Of a DNA stretch of 63,610 bases, positions 8,735 through 18,387 are shown piece by piece (position 1 is the first letter of the stretch; each line of letters opens with the position of its first letter). The stretch lies in contig JAKSUL010000006.1 of the NCBI GenBank assembly GCA_024409055.1, forward strand, positions 1-63,610, read 5' to 3'. The notes below the pieces were generated by a model. It was not told the origin of the DNA. It saw only the letters and a list, made by a program, of their open reading frames with translations, and searched no databases. The translations under genes were made by a program, and so were the position numbers. The DNA is from Bacilli bacterium. GTDB lineage: Bacteria > Bacillota_I > Bacilli_A > RFN20 > CAG-826.

Positions 8735-11230
8735 ATGGCCAGCAAGAAAGCGTTATTAAAATTTGGCGCATTCACGGTCACTCTTTTTGCCGCTACTTCT
8801 TGTGGCGCTGCCTCTTCCTCCGAGGTAACTCCTTCTGTTAAAAAAACCGAGGATGCTACTTCCAATAAAGAGATTTGGGGAACTTACGGATCCGAAAAGG
8901 TCGTACAAGATAGAGCCCGCGATTACTACGCTTCCAAAGTTCAAGACGCCAAGATCGATATTTTGACGTGCAAAGGCGAAAGCGAACTTGATCAAATCGT
9001 CATTTCCCCTGTTTCCAAAGTCAATTATTTCAACGCGAGGGTCACTAATCTTATTTCTTCCGATGGTAACGTCATTGGTAAGAACAACATCGAGCTCTTT
9101 GCCGCTAAATACTTAAAAATAGCCAATATCTATGATATTGCCACGAATGAAAGCAAAGGAAACTTCCCGGACGCTTTGATTCCGGTTGAGGCTATCGTTA
9201 GAGAAAAAACCAACTACATCAACGCCGGTTATAACCAAAGCTTTTATGTTAAGGTCACGACTCCTTTGGGACAAAAGCCCGGGGTATATAAAGGCAACCT
9301 TTTCATCCAACTTGATGAAACCGAATATAAGATTGCCGTTACGGTTGACGTCAAAGACTACAAGGTCAACGCCATCACCCACTCCAAGAGCCTTTTCCTC
9401 AACGATTGGCAATTCGATAGCGGCGAAAACGATTCTTCCCAGGACAAATTAGATTCTTATAACGACGCTCTTTTGGACTATAGGCTTTCTCCAGACAAAC
9501 TCATCAGGCAGGAAGACATGTATGGCCACTTCAACAGCGATTTCATTTTCCGTTACACCGAAAAAGCCTATGAGTACATGCAAAACGATAATTGCACCAA
9601 CGTATCCATTCCTTATGAGCCGATTTCAAAAGTTGTTGGAGGAGAGTGGCTCCAGACCATAAACGTCGAGAAATTTAAGGAATTCCTTACCAGCTACTAC
9701 GTTAAATCGATTGCCACGAACTACAACATGTTCGAAAAATCTTCCTTCTACTGCGGCCTCATCGACGAGCCGGATGATAGGCAGATACTGGAACAGACCA
9801 AGCTCGTAGTCGGTGACTTTGAACGTGCTATTTCCGAGGCGGCTGCCGATTTATCCGTTCATGGTTATATAAGCAATCCTCTTCACGAAACTTTGATCGA
9901 AGAAATCAAGAATCTTAAAAACATCGTCACCTGTGCTTATGCTGACGAATATGCTCCCTATATTGAGTGTTGGTGCCCGAAAGCTAACTTCTATAACACA
10001 GAAGAGCAGCGCGCCAATTACGCCAGTCAAAAAGAGAAGTGGTGGTATACGTGTGTTTATCCACGCGCCCCATATCCAACCTATCACATCGAAGACGGTT
10101 TAACTTCCGCCAGAGCTTTATCTTGGATGCAGGCCGAATACGATGTTGTCGGAAACTTATTCTGGGCGACCAACGTATACGCTCGCTATAACGGGACCCA
10201 GTACATCCCGATCGAAGACTATTACCAAGAAGGTTATAGATTTAGCGGTGTCAATGGCGATGGATTCTTGTTCTATCCAGGTGAACCGCTTGGTTACAAT
10301 AAGCCGTTTGGTTCCACGAGGCTTGAATCCATTAAAGACGGTCTCGAGGAATATGAGATTTTCTATAACCTCAAGGAAGTAGCCAAAAATCTCGAGTTAA
10401 AAGATGATGGCATGTTCTCTTTCCTAAACCGCAACTTATATCGTGGAACCAAGGTCATCGGCGGAACTGCCGAAATGGAGGAAAGCCGCAAAGACCTCAT
10501 TGACTTAGCTCTAGCCAATCAAAATGGTTCTTCTTTCCTCATCACCGATTGCGTCTATAACGAGAATCAGGGCCAAGTCGAAATGGAGTTTTACGCCAAT
10601 AACGGAACGAAGATCGATCTTAATGGTGCTCAAATCTCTGAAGGCGCCTCTTATAAGAATGGTCATATTTTCACTGCTATTCAAAAACTCGATAAAGATG
10701 AAAACGTCGCCAATATCTCCGTCTCGTATGGCGGAAAGACCAATACGATAAAACATAACCTTGGCGGCAAGATTTACGCTATATCCGCTAAAGATCTCGT
10801 GAATGGTTTCGCCAAATACGACGCTGAAGTTGCGGCCTCTCTTGTTGAATCCGGCGATGAAGAGCTGGTCAAGATCGACGTCTCCGCCATCAACAACAAG
10901 AGGCAAAGAATTCGTTATACTCCTGACTTTATCAAGAACGTTAACGAAGATACCAAAACGCTCATCATGACATTCAAGAACGAGTCAAGCAAAGACATTC
11001 CTTTGGCTTTGGCCGCTAAGTTTACGAATAAACGTGGTGAGCAATATCTCAGCCAAGGAAATGTTTTGACCGCTAACGGCTATACGACCGTCACGGTTGA
11101 CTTATCAACATTCTCCATGGCCACATCGGGAAACATCGAATATTTGACTTTCACCTTTGGCGAAGATACGGCAGAAGGAAGCAAAGAAGCGGTAACGGCG
11201 TTCCTTAGAAACGTTGTTCTAGCTTATTGA
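8735..11230 (+). CDS. GH123-like (DUF4091) surface lipoprotein glycosidase
   Basis: 831 aa from the ATG at 8735. An in-frame ATG at 8699 is rejected because it would bury the lipoprotein signal inside the protein and overlap the previous gene. The lipobox is AATSC (C23). A beta-sandwich containing KPGVYKGNLF is followed by a TIM-barrel with IDEPDD (D344-E345, the likely catalytic pair), then WWYTCVYPRAPYPTYHI, GNLFWATNVYARYNG, GDGFLFYPG and RLESIKDGLEEYE, which are DUF4091/GH123 hallmarks. Known GH123 enzymes are N-acetyl-beta-galactosaminidases acting by substrate-assisted catalysis. It lies directly behind the binding protein (2-base gap). The extra C-terminal beta domain (about residues 600-831) may bind glycan. 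Confidence 0.8.
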   Translation: MASKKALLKFGAFTVTLFAATSCGAASSSEVTPSVKKTEDATSNKEIWGTYGSEKVVQDRARDYYASKVQDAKIDILTCKGESELDQIVISPVSKVNYFNARVTNLISSDGNVIGKNNIELFAAKYLKIANIYDIATNESKGNFPDALIPVEAIVREKTNYINAGYNQSFYVKVTTPLGQKPGVYKGNLFIQLDETEYKIAVTVDVKDYKVNAITHSKSLFLNDWQFDSGENDSSQDKLDSYNDALLDYRLSPDKLIRQEDMYGHFNSDFIFRYTEKAYEYMQNDNCTNVSIPYEPISKVVGGEWLQTINVEKFKEFLTSYYVKSIATNYNMFEKSSFYCGLIDEPDDRQILEQTKLVVGDFERAISEAAADLSVHGYISNPLHETLIEEIKNLKNIVTCAYADEYAPYIECWCPKANFYNTEEQRANYASQKEKWWYTCVYPRAPYPTYHIEDGLTSARALSWMQAEYDVVGNLFWATNVYARYNGTQYIPIEDYYQEGYRFSGVNGDGFLFYPGEPLGYNKPFGSTRLESIKDGLEEYEIFYNLKEVAKNLELKDDGMFSFLNRNLYRGTKVIGGTAEMEESRKDLIDLALANQNGSSFLITDCVYNENQGQVEMEFYANNGTKIDLNGAQISEGASYKNGHIFTAIQKLDKDENVANISVSYGGKTNTIKHNLGGKIYAISAKDLVNGFAKYDAEVAASLVESGDEELVKIDVSAINNKRQRIRYTPDFIKNVNEDTKTLIMTFKNESSKDIPLALAAKFTNKRGEQYLSQGNVLTANGYTTVTVDLSTFSMATSGNIEYLTFTFGEDTAEGSKEAVTAFLRNVVLAY

Positions 11231-11244
11231 GGAGGAATCTAGTT

Positions 11245-12495
11245 ATGAAATTCAGCAAGTTCTTAATGATGGGATTCCTTCCCTTGTTCGCTTTGACCGG
11301 ATGCAACAACACTCCGTCCGAAAACAAAGACGAGACGATGTTCCTTAGTTTTGAGGAGGGCTATAACGACCTTAATAGCGCGGTCCTTATCAATTATTTT
11401 GGAAAGGCTTCTTTGAATACCGTTCCTGAATTCGTCAAAGAGGGAAAATGCAGCGCTTTGCTTCAACCAACCGGTGTTTATGGCGTTAATAGAAAGCCTT
11501 TGATTTATTTCCCCCTTTCCTCAAACCTATATAACTTCAACAAAGGAGACATCACCAAATACGATTCCGTTTCCTTTGCTATCTATAACGCCAGCGACAG
11601 GAAAATAGAAGGGGCTACCGGATTTGTTTCCGATGTCGTTTCCGTTTATAAGGTTGGAACGACCAAGATAGGTGAGATGACTTTGTTGCCGCGTCAATGG
11701 AATGAGTTCACTTTCACCATCGATCACGCTTATTGCAACCTCTTCTTCAACATCCAAGAAGCTCCGGGCTTGTATTTCGAGTTCGAGAACATGAATGTTA
11801 AGGACCCCTCTTTCGCCCCATCTCTTTATTTGGACGCCGTTTCTTTCAAAAACGCCGCTACCCCTCATGTCATCCATGATGACTTCGTTCTTGAAGAAAA
11901 TGAGATCTGCGATTTTGAGAAGGATTTCCAGCAATATTTCCTCGCCTGCAACAATTACTTCGAAGACGCTTTGAAGTTCAAAATCACCGATGACGTTGAT
12001 GGAATTAAGGCCTCTCACGGCAAAAAATTCCTTTGCATCGATGTAAAGGCCGGGTCTGTTGCGTGGGCCGATTGGTCTTCCACTTTCCTTACCGAAAGAT
12101 ATATGTCGAGAACCAAGATTGCTTCTTTGGATCTCGAGGAAGAAGCTTCCCAGTATCGTTTCGAATACGATATAAGGTTCGTCGGAACTCCAAACTCCGA
12201 TAACAACCGCGTCGTCACGAGGTTCATGACTAGGGGTGAGACGAAATCGACCTTAGTCGTTCCTTGCATCGATGAGAGCAAGCCTTTGGACCAAGAAAAC
12301 ATTGTCGCCCCGGAAAATGAGTGGTGCACGATGGGCTTTACCTTCTGCAAGAACTACACGTTCGCCGGTCAAAACTACTGTTTGGACACCAACTTCACCG
12401 GAGTTAATACCGGCAAGATGGAATTCTCCATTGGTGACCTCGAATATGACTACAAGATTCTTATCGACAACATCAAATTGGTGAAAATAGCGTAA
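11245..12495 (+). CDS. Lipoprotein of unknown function, possibly glycan-binding
   Basis: 416 aa from the ATG at 11245, which has AGGAGG upstream; an in-frame TTG at 11227 is rejected because it overlaps the previous stop and carries no lipoprotein signal. The lipobox ends at C20 (ALTGC). The mature protein appears to be two beta-rich, jelly-roll-like halves (roughly 30-205 and 215-416). Each contains the pattern common in carbohydrate-binding modules in which a strand ends in a buried acidic/aromatic segment such as LYLDAVSF or LIDNIKLV. No catalytic motif is seen. Its position between a surface GH and a transport module suggests glycan capture. Function is unknown. Confidence 0.6.
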   Translation: MKFSKFLMMGFLPLFALTGCNNTPSENKDETMFLSFEEGYNDLNSAVLINYFGKASLNTVPEFVKEGKCSALLQPTGVYGVNRKPLIYFPLSSNLYNFNKGDITKYDSVSFAIYNASDRKIEGATGFVSDVVSVYKVGTTKIGEMTLLPRQWNEFTFTIDHAYCNLFFNIQEAPGLYFEFENMNVKDPSFAPSLYLDAVSFKNAATPHVIHDDFVLEENEICDFEKDFQQYFLACNNYFEDALKFKITDDVDGIKASHGKKFLCIDVKAGSVAWADWSSTFLTERYMSRTKIASLDLEEEASQYRFEYDIRFVGTPNSDNNRVVTRFMTRGETKSTLVVPCIDESKPLDQENIVAPENEWCTMGFTFCKNYTFAGQNYCLDTNFTGVNTGKMEFSIGDLEYDYKILIDNIKLVKIA

Positions 12496-12499
12496 CGGT

Positions 12500-13249
12500 A
12501 TGCCTACTATCGAGTGCAAGAATCTATCGTTTGCCTATTATGGCAACAAAGGAAAAGAAGTCGCGCGCGTCCTCAACGGCCTTAACGCGACCTTTGAAAA
12601 TGGGAAAACGACGATTCTCCTCGGCGAATCAGGTTCTGGAAAATCCAGCCTCTTGCATTTGATATCCGGCCTAAACGAAGACTATGAAGGGGATATCCTC
12701 TTCGATGGCGTGGACGCGCATGAACTATCGATCAGAAGAAGGAAACTGAGCTACATAACACAGAAGGTTCTTCTCCTTCCGCATATCACCATCTTCGACA
12801 ACATCGCCTCATCGCTTAAATACGATGACGACATCGATCCAAACGAGATTAAGGTCAGGGTTAGAAATATCGCCAAAGCCTTAAAGATTGAACATTGTTT
12901 ATCTCGTAAGCCAAAACATCTCTCCTATGGTCAGCAACATCGCGTCATGTTGGCCAAGGCTTTCGTCGGTAATCCGGAACTCATCTTACTTGATGAAGCC
13001 TTCACCGGACTTGATGAACCGACAAAAGACGAGCTTCTTAGACTCGTCAAAGAGTGGAAAAAAGAACTCGGCGCCACCCTCATCGTGGTCACTCACGATT
13101 ACAAAGAGGCTCTCTCACTAGGAGACGTCGCTTATGTGCTGGAGGATGGGAAAATCGAAGTCTCCATTCCAAAAGAAGGCATCCGTTCTTCGAATCATCC
13201 AAGCTTAGTTGCTTTAAGGGAAGCCTCCAAGGTGGAAGAAAAGTTATGA
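12500..13249 (+). CDS. Small MalK-like ABC ATPase without OB domain
   Basis: A 249-aa ATPase: Walker A GESGSGKSS, Q-loop ITQKV, HITIFDNI, Walker B LILLDEAFTGLD and H-loop VTHDYKEAL. The signature is LSYGQQHR instead of LSGGQ. The protein ends soon after the ATPase core and lacks the C-terminal regulatory OB domain of MalK/MsmX. Its stop overlaps the ATG of the next gene (13246), so it is translationally coupled to a DUF624-like membrane protein. The same gene pair recurs at 56216-57848. Its transport or signalling role is unknown; the nearest relatives by motif are sugar-importer ATPases. Confidence 0.85.
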   Translation: MPTIECKNLSFAYYGNKGKEVARVLNGLNATFENGKTTILLGESGSGKSSLLHLISGLNEDYEGDILFDGVDAHELSIRRRKLSYITQKVLLLPHITIFDNIASSLKYDDDIDPNEIKVRVRNIAKALKIEHCLSRKPKHLSYGQQHRVMLAKAFVGNPELILLDEAFTGLDEPTKDELLRLVKEWKKELGATLIVVTHDYKEALSLGDVAYVLEDGKIEVSIPKEGIRSSNHPSLVALREASKVEEKL

Positions 13250-14166
13250 GCGATAAACGTGTTAAACGCAAAATTGCCGAGACCGACTTCCTAGAGGAGA
13301 ACCTCCCCCAAACTAGAAGCGGGCAATTTAAAGACATCCTGAAAATCAATTTTAGGTTATTCCTTGAATTGGGGTTGATCCTTCTTGGTGTCTTCGCCCT
13401 TTTGCTGGCCAAGGTTTATTTCTCTTATTACTTCAATGCGGTGGCCGAGAATTCCTTCAAGCTCGGGCACATCAGCGAAGAAGAGAAAAACAGCATCGTC
13501 TTATGGACGTTCTTAATTAGCGAAGGAGCCAACGTTCTCTTGTATCCGCCCGTCTTCATCGTTTTGGCGGGGGTCCTAAGAATCGTTAGGCAACTCTGCT
13601 ATACCGAAGGAATTATCTTCTCCTACGACTTCAAACAAGGGGTCAAAGATAATTGGGCCAAATTCCTCTTTATCGGCTTGTTCTTCGCGTTGGGACAGTT
13701 CATCGTGGCGCTTGTATATGCGTTTATGGGTATCAGCTTCTTGTCCGCGATCCCTTACGCCTTATCACTGCTACTAGTTGCTCCGACCTTTATTGGGGCT
13801 ACTTACTTCTTCAGCACCTATGAAAACAAATTGGGCAGAGGGTTGTTAAATTCGATGCTCATTCACTTAAGGGCGTCATGGAGATCGCTTCTACTGACCG
13901 CCGTAATAGTGGCACCGGTCATCCTCATCGAACTCTTCCTTGGCATGATAATCGTCAAACTCGTCATCTACTCGGTTCTTATTGTTCTATGTTTGCCGAT
14001 AGTGATATTGGCCGGGTATGAGATGTATCTATACGTTTATGACACAAACGTGAACGTCTATCACTTCCCAGAGGCTATCAGGAGAGGCCTATACATCTCC
14101 GAAAAAGAAAAAGAATCCATCAACCAAAAATTAGAGGAAATCAAAGGAGGGAAAAATGAAAAATAA
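13246..14166 (+). CDS. DUF624/YesL-like polytopic membrane protein partnered with ABC ATPase
   Basis: 306 aa from the ATG at 13246, which overlaps the preceding stop (ATGA). A charged N-terminus carries LPQTRSGQFKDILKINF (about residues 20-36), followed by about six hydrophobic spans and a Lys/Glu-rich C-terminus. The YDFKQGVKDNWAKF segment and overall topology recall DUF624/YesL, proteins often found in sugar ABC operons with unknown function. The paralogue at 56955 shares LPQTR..QF..I.K and DFK.GVK. There is no EAA loop of a classic sugar permease. Given tight coupling to the ATPase it may be that ATPase's membrane partner (inference). Confidence 0.65.
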   Translation: MSDKRVKRKIAETDFLEENLPQTRSGQFKDILKINFRLFLELGLILLGVFALLLAKVYFSYYFNAVAENSFKLGHISEEEKNSIVLWTFLISEGANVLLYPPVFIVLAGVLRIVRQLCYTEGIIFSYDFKQGVKDNWAKFLFIGLFFALGQFIVALVYAFMGISFLSAIPYALSLLLVAPTFIGATYFFSTYENKLGRGLLNSMLIHLRASWRSLLLTAVIVAPVILIELFLGMIIVKLVIYSVLIVLCLPIVILAGYEMYLYVYDTNVNVYHFPEAIRRGLYISEKEKESINQKLEEIKGGKNEK

Positions 14167-15910
14167 TTCATTGAAGAAACTTATCCTACTCATCCCTAGC
14201 GTTTTTATGGTCACTTTGACCGGGTGCGGAGGGCCCAAAAGCGAAGAGAGCGTTTTTGTTCCCATTACTGGAATCGAGTTCAGAACCGAGGTTTCTAGCG
14301 TATACGTGAATCATGAAACCTATATCACCGGTGTTAGGGTTCTTCCTGAGAACGCTTCTAAAAAAGAACTCGCTTGGTCTGTCGAAGATCAAACCGTTGC
14401 CTCCATTACCGAGGACGGAAGAGTCGAGGGTTTAAAACCTGGCAGTACCAAGCTCATCGCTTCTGCGAAGGATGGGTCCAATGTTAAAAAGGAAGTCGCC
14501 ATCACTGTTAAACCACTAGAAAAGCCAAGCTCTTGGTCTTTGGATACAGCCTATTGCTTTTACTACACTGACTCGTTTGAGCCAAACATCACGATGTACC
14601 CGACTTCGCAATACATTGATAAATCAGTGGATTATGAAGTGGTGGAAGGCGCCGATGTTCTTAAAGTGGAAGACGGCAAAATAGGCGCTTATAAAGCCGG
14701 TACCGGGAAAGTCAAAGTCACTTCCAAAGCAAATCCTGAGCTCGTTGGCGAGATCAACTGCATTGCCGATGGCGACCTTCTTTCTAAATATCGCTACAAG
14801 GAAGTAGCTGGAGAGGCCACGGCTAGCGTGGTCGCCTCATTAGAAGATAGGGTTTCCATTTTGGACTTTAAAGCCACCGTGCAAAAAGGCAATTGGGCGA
14901 TCTGCACTATTGAGTTCGACAAGAAACTCGACAGCAAGGAATTCTCCTTCACGGTCGATTCTAAATCCGTTAGCGGAGCTGAATGGTACTCCGTTCGTTT
15001 GGCCAATGAAGGTGTGATTTATAGTGAAACGGAAATGGGCGCGGAAGGACATGGCGGAAAGCCTTCGACCGATCATTGGACCACCAATGCGTTCGATTTC
15101 TCTTCCTTCGACCGCAAATTCAATCAAATCGTTATTTGTATTAACGGCGATTCTGATTATCAAGAAGGCAAGACGGATCGTTACGCAGAAATGCTTTTCG
15201 ATAATCTTTCTTTCCAGGAATACGTCGATAATCCGACAGCGATTTCTGTTAAAGGCGGAGATGTTTTGCTCCCGCTTAACGAAACTGCTGATATCGAAGT
15301 TGAATTCACCCCGTCCGCTGTTAGAAATCGCGGATTGACCTATAGCGTTAAACCAGGATACGAGGAGATCGTCTCCGTTGAAAACGGAAAGCTTAAAGGC
15401 TTATCGGAAGGCGTTGGTTATGTTGAGGTCGCCTCTAGCGGTGATCCAAACGTGAAAACGGAAGCCAAAGTGATTGTTTCAAGCGAAAAAATGATAGCCC
15501 TTGAGGTTATTGGAAATGACGGAATGAGCATCAATAAATACGCTTCGAAAGAAGGAAGAACAGCCGTTACTTCTCTTTCCGCTCCTTCAACCATCGCCGA
15601 TACCTATCCATCGGTAACATACAAGTTGCCTCAAAAAGCGGCCGCTAAAAACATCAGCATTTCCGTCGACGCTAAGATGATGAGCGGATTGACTTGGTTC
15701 TCGATCACCGCTTGCTCAAATAACGGCACTGCAAGGATTGAAGAGATCGGATGCGGAGACGGAACGCGTGATTGGAAAACGTTTATTTTCAACTATTCGA
15801 GCGAGACGGAAGTCGACTCGATTCGTTTCACCATCAACACTCAAAAAGATGTTCCGGAAACCGAAAAGACGGAAATACTATTCAACAATTTGTCTATAAA
15901 CATTGGTTAA
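14156..15910 (+). CDS. Big2-domain surface lipoprotein, putative glycan-binding
   Basis: 584 aa with lipobox LTGC (C24). A bacterial Ig-like Big2 domain occupies about residues 35-120 (VLPENASKKELAWSVEDQTV, then GRVEGLKPGSTKLIASA). A second, weaker Big-like unit follows, and a third lies near 360-445 (NGKLKGLSEGVGYVEVAS). Two jelly-roll-like regions (about 205-355 and 455-584), each ending in a LFDNLSF or LFNNLSI strand, look like carbohydrate-binding modules. It overlaps the membrane-protein gene by 11 bases with AAAGGAGGG upstream. It probably displays glycan-binding domains on the surface; no catalytic residues are evident. Confidence 0.65.
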   Translation: MKNNSLKKLILLIPSVFMVTLTGCGGPKSEESVFVPITGIEFRTEVSSVYVNHETYITGVRVLPENASKKELAWSVEDQTVASITEDGRVEGLKPGSTKLIASAKDGSNVKKEVAITVKPLEKPSSWSLDTAYCFYYTDSFEPNITMYPTSQYIDKSVDYEVVEGADVLKVEDGKIGAYKAGTGKVKVTSKANPELVGEINCIADGDLLSKYRYKEVAGEATASVVASLEDRVSILDFKATVQKGNWAICTIEFDKKLDSKEFSFTVDSKSVSGAEWYSVRLANEGVIYSETEMGAEGHGGKPSTDHWTTNAFDFSSFDRKFNQIVICINGDSDYQEGKTDRYAEMLFDNLSFQEYVDNPTAISVKGGDVLLPLNETADIEVEFTPSAVRNRGLTYSVKPGYEEIVSVENGKLKGLSEGVGYVEVASSGDPNVKTEAKVIVSSEKMIALEVIGNDGMSINKYASKEGRTAVTSLSAPSTIADTYPSVTYKLPQKAAAKNISISVDAKMMSGLTWFSITACSNNGTARIEEIGCGDGTRDWKTFIFNYSSETEVDSIRFTINTQKDVPETEKTEILFNNLSINIG

Positions 15911-15928
15911 TAGAAAGGAAATAACACA

Positions 15929-18382
15929 ATGGGCAATAAGAAAATTCTGACTGTATCGTCTCTGTTCTTAGCTACGACATTACTAGCGGGCTGCGGTGGA
16001 GGTTCCTCCACCTCTAAACACGTCCATAACTATGGCGATTTAGTTGCTAAGGCCAACGCCACGTGCGAAGAAGACGGCCATGAAGCCTACTATCACTGTG
16101 AAGGCTGTGATACTTTCTTTAACGAAAACAAAGAAGAAATCGCGCCCGAGGATTTAACGATTAAAGCCACAGGCCATAATTGGGCTTTTGTCGCCGGCAA
16201 ACCAGCCTCATGCACCGAAAGCGGATATAAAGATTATTACGATTGCTCGAGGTGTGAAGAGTATGCCGAAACCCAAACTGGAGAGCATAAGTTCGAAGAC
16301 CTTGAAGCCTGGAAAAAAGGCGAAGGCAAAATCGACGCTGGACAACATGAACTTTCCTTTGTTGCAGGGGAAGATTTCACCTGCACGACCCCTGGATATA
16401 GAGGTTATTACGTTTGCTCTGCCTGCCAAGGATATTTCTCCGATGCAGAAGGAAAGAACGCGATTGAGGACCTCGAAGCTTGGAAGCTTGACCCAAATGG
16501 AGGATATCTCCCGGCCGCTCACCATTTAGTGGAACACGAAGCGAAAAATCCAACTGGGTTTAATGATGGTAATACTTATTACTCCCAATGTGAGATGTGT
16601 GAAAAATACTTCTCCGATCACGAATGCGAACATGAAGCCGAAGAAGGAAGCTGGGTTATCCCCGCGACCGGAATGGTGACGTTTGATTCCGCCACCCAAA
16701 TCGAAAATTCGACTTCGAAAGAAGGAGATGCCATCGCCCTTGATAAATATGGCGTTGGATCCGCATCAGGTGCTATCTGCACCCTCGATCCGGCCGGAAC
16801 CCACGAAGACCAAACCTATAACGGTTATCTTATGATGCCGACATTGCATGGTGTCACCGGCCTCACTATTAAAGGAAATGGAAACATTGCCGTTAGAACT
16901 GGTGTTGAAGCTTGGAAATGGGAAACCGTTTGCTATTTCTCGATCTCCAGCGAAAAGCCGATTACTTTGAATCTAGACCCAAATAGAGATAACGCCGTCA
17001 TCATCGCTTCCACCGGTGGACAAGTTTCGCTCAATGAAATAAAGGTTACGTCCGCACTTAAAGACGGAACCGGAACAAGCGATGCCGATTTGCTCCAAAA
17101 TGCCGTTGTTGCCGAAGGGCTCACGACCAATGTTGCGTATGGATATTTCACCGACAAAGACACGAATAACAGCGGATCTGCCCTTCTTATTGGTGCGCAC
17201 TGCAATACCGAGGCTTGGCCGTGCGTCTTCCTCGATTTCCCGAGTGGATTAAATCTTAATGGTGGCAACATTTCTTTCGACGCCAAGGGATTATCCGGAA
17301 GAAAGAGAGTGTCCCTTACTCTCTTCGATGCCGATTTGAACATCATCGCAGGGGAGATTGGATACGATCTTTCCTCTTCTTGGGAAACCTTCACCTACAA
17401 TTGCAGCGCCGCTAAGAAAACCGTTAGGTACATGAGGCTTACGGTGTTCACGACATCTGTTTCTGATGTCCACGAAACCCTTATCGATAACCTTATCGTT
17501 AAAGAAGCTGGATTGGTTACTGAAACTAACGCCCCGGCCTGGTCTTATAGGGCTTTTGATGCCGATCGCAAACTCAGCGAAGCTCAATACATCGATAAGG
17601 CTTTGGCTATCGATTTCAAACCTGAGACCGCTAACGCCGCTTTCGAAATCGACTACATGTCTGATGTAAATAACTATGTTGGCAAGAAGAACTTCGTCAA
17701 AGTTGTTAACGGTGCTATTTTCTCTACATTCGGAACAATCTCGGCCAACGCCGCCGCTGGCGAAGGATGGTACACCCTCACGGTCAGCGAGAAAAACCTC
17801 GAGAGTTATAACCGTTTGAGAAACTCCAGCAACGCCACGACGATTGATGGCATTTATCTCGCCACCGACTACGCCATGACGGGATCTGTTACGTTCAATT
17901 ATCGTTCGCTCCGCGTCGTCGATGACATCGCTCCGACCAGGAACCCGAAAAGATATACAGCCGCGGCCGAAGGCATCACCTTCTGGGGCAATGACGTTCT
18001 CGACGTCGCCTTCGTTAACGACTATAGAGGAACCGAGGGCAATGCCCTTATGATCTCCTTCAAAGTCGAAGGCGCAGTCGGCTCCTGCTTCAGCATGAAT
18101 TTCGCAGATAGCGGAGTTGGTCAGAAGATATTCAAAACCATCATCATCACCGTCACCGAAGATGGACTCACCACCAACTGCGGTGTGCTTAAAAAAGCGG
18201 TGGACGATTATTACAACCTTTATATCAGGACCACTGATGTTGATGCCGCTGCCTTAACTTCTGCAAACGGAAGCAATTACATCAATGTCTTCTGGATGGG
18301 CGGAGATTATTGGACGATCGACGCTGTGTCGTTTGATACGAACGCCTTCAAGATTTATAAAGCCGGTAGCATTGTTTGGTAA
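15929..18382 (+). CDS. Large surface lipoprotein with four H/CxxC repeats and CBM-like domains
   Basis: 817 aa with lipobox LLAGC (C22). Residues 33-224 hold four repeats of the form H-x(10-12)-C-x4-G-x3-YY-x-C-x2-C (Cys at 46/57/60, 95/106/109, 152/163/166, and 221/224 in a fourth copy lacking the first Cys). They resemble the CTE.G...Y.C..CG repeats common in Clostridia surface proteins. The remaining ~590 residues are beta-rich, jelly-roll-like modules, closely paralogous to the protein at 19737. No catalytic motif is recognised. A surface glycan-binding role is inferred from the operon. Confidence 0.65.
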   Translation: MGNKKILTVSSLFLATTLLAGCGGGSSTSKHVHNYGDLVAKANATCEEDGHEAYYHCEGCDTFFNENKEEIAPEDLTIKATGHNWAFVAGKPASCTESGYKDYYDCSRCEEYAETQTGEHKFEDLEAWKKGEGKIDAGQHELSFVAGEDFTCTTPGYRGYYVCSACQGYFSDAEGKNAIEDLEAWKLDPNGGYLPAAHHLVEHEAKNPTGFNDGNTYYSQCEMCEKYFSDHECEHEAEEGSWVIPATGMVTFDSATQIENSTSKEGDAIALDKYGVGSASGAICTLDPAGTHEDQTYNGYLMMPTLHGVTGLTIKGNGNIAVRTGVEAWKWETVCYFSISSEKPITLNLDPNRDNAVIIASTGGQVSLNEIKVTSALKDGTGTSDADLLQNAVVAEGLTTNVAYGYFTDKDTNNSGSALLIGAHCNTEAWPCVFLDFPSGLNLNGGNISFDAKGLSGRKRVSLTLFDADLNIIAGEIGYDLSSSWETFTYNCSAAKKTVRYMRLTVFTTSVSDVHETLIDNLIVKEAGLVTETNAPAWSYRAFDADRKLSEAQYIDKALAIDFKPETANAAFEIDYMSDVNNYVGKKNFVKVVNGAIFSTFGTISANAAAGEGWYTLTVSEKNLESYNRLRNSSNATTIDGIYLATDYAMTGSVTFNYRSLRVVDDIAPTRNPKRYTAAAEGITFWGNDVLDVAFVNDYRGTEGNALMISFKVEGAVGSCFSMNFADSGVGQKIFKTIIITVTEDGLTTNCGVLKKAVDDYYNLYIRTTDVDAAALTSANGSNYINVFWMGGDYWTIDAVSFDTNAFKIYKAGSIVW

Positions 18383-18387
18383 TTTAT

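Noticed and set aside
13054-13245. Upstream extension of the first DUF624-like gene
   Set aside because: It runs through the ATPase gene in another frame with an Arg-rich, unnatural sequence; the ATG at 13246 with ATGA overlap is the real start.
11221-13249. Mollicutes code with TGA as tryptophan
   Set aside because: TGA clearly ends several genes at overlapping or closely spaced junctions (11228-11230, 13247-13249), and Trp is encoded by TGG in recognised motifs.
12500-14166. ATPase/membrane pair as an antimicrobial peptide exporter or defence system
   Set aside because: No precursor peptide, protease or toxin gene is near, and the ATPase motifs are closest to sugar-importer ATPases; the operon context is catabolic.
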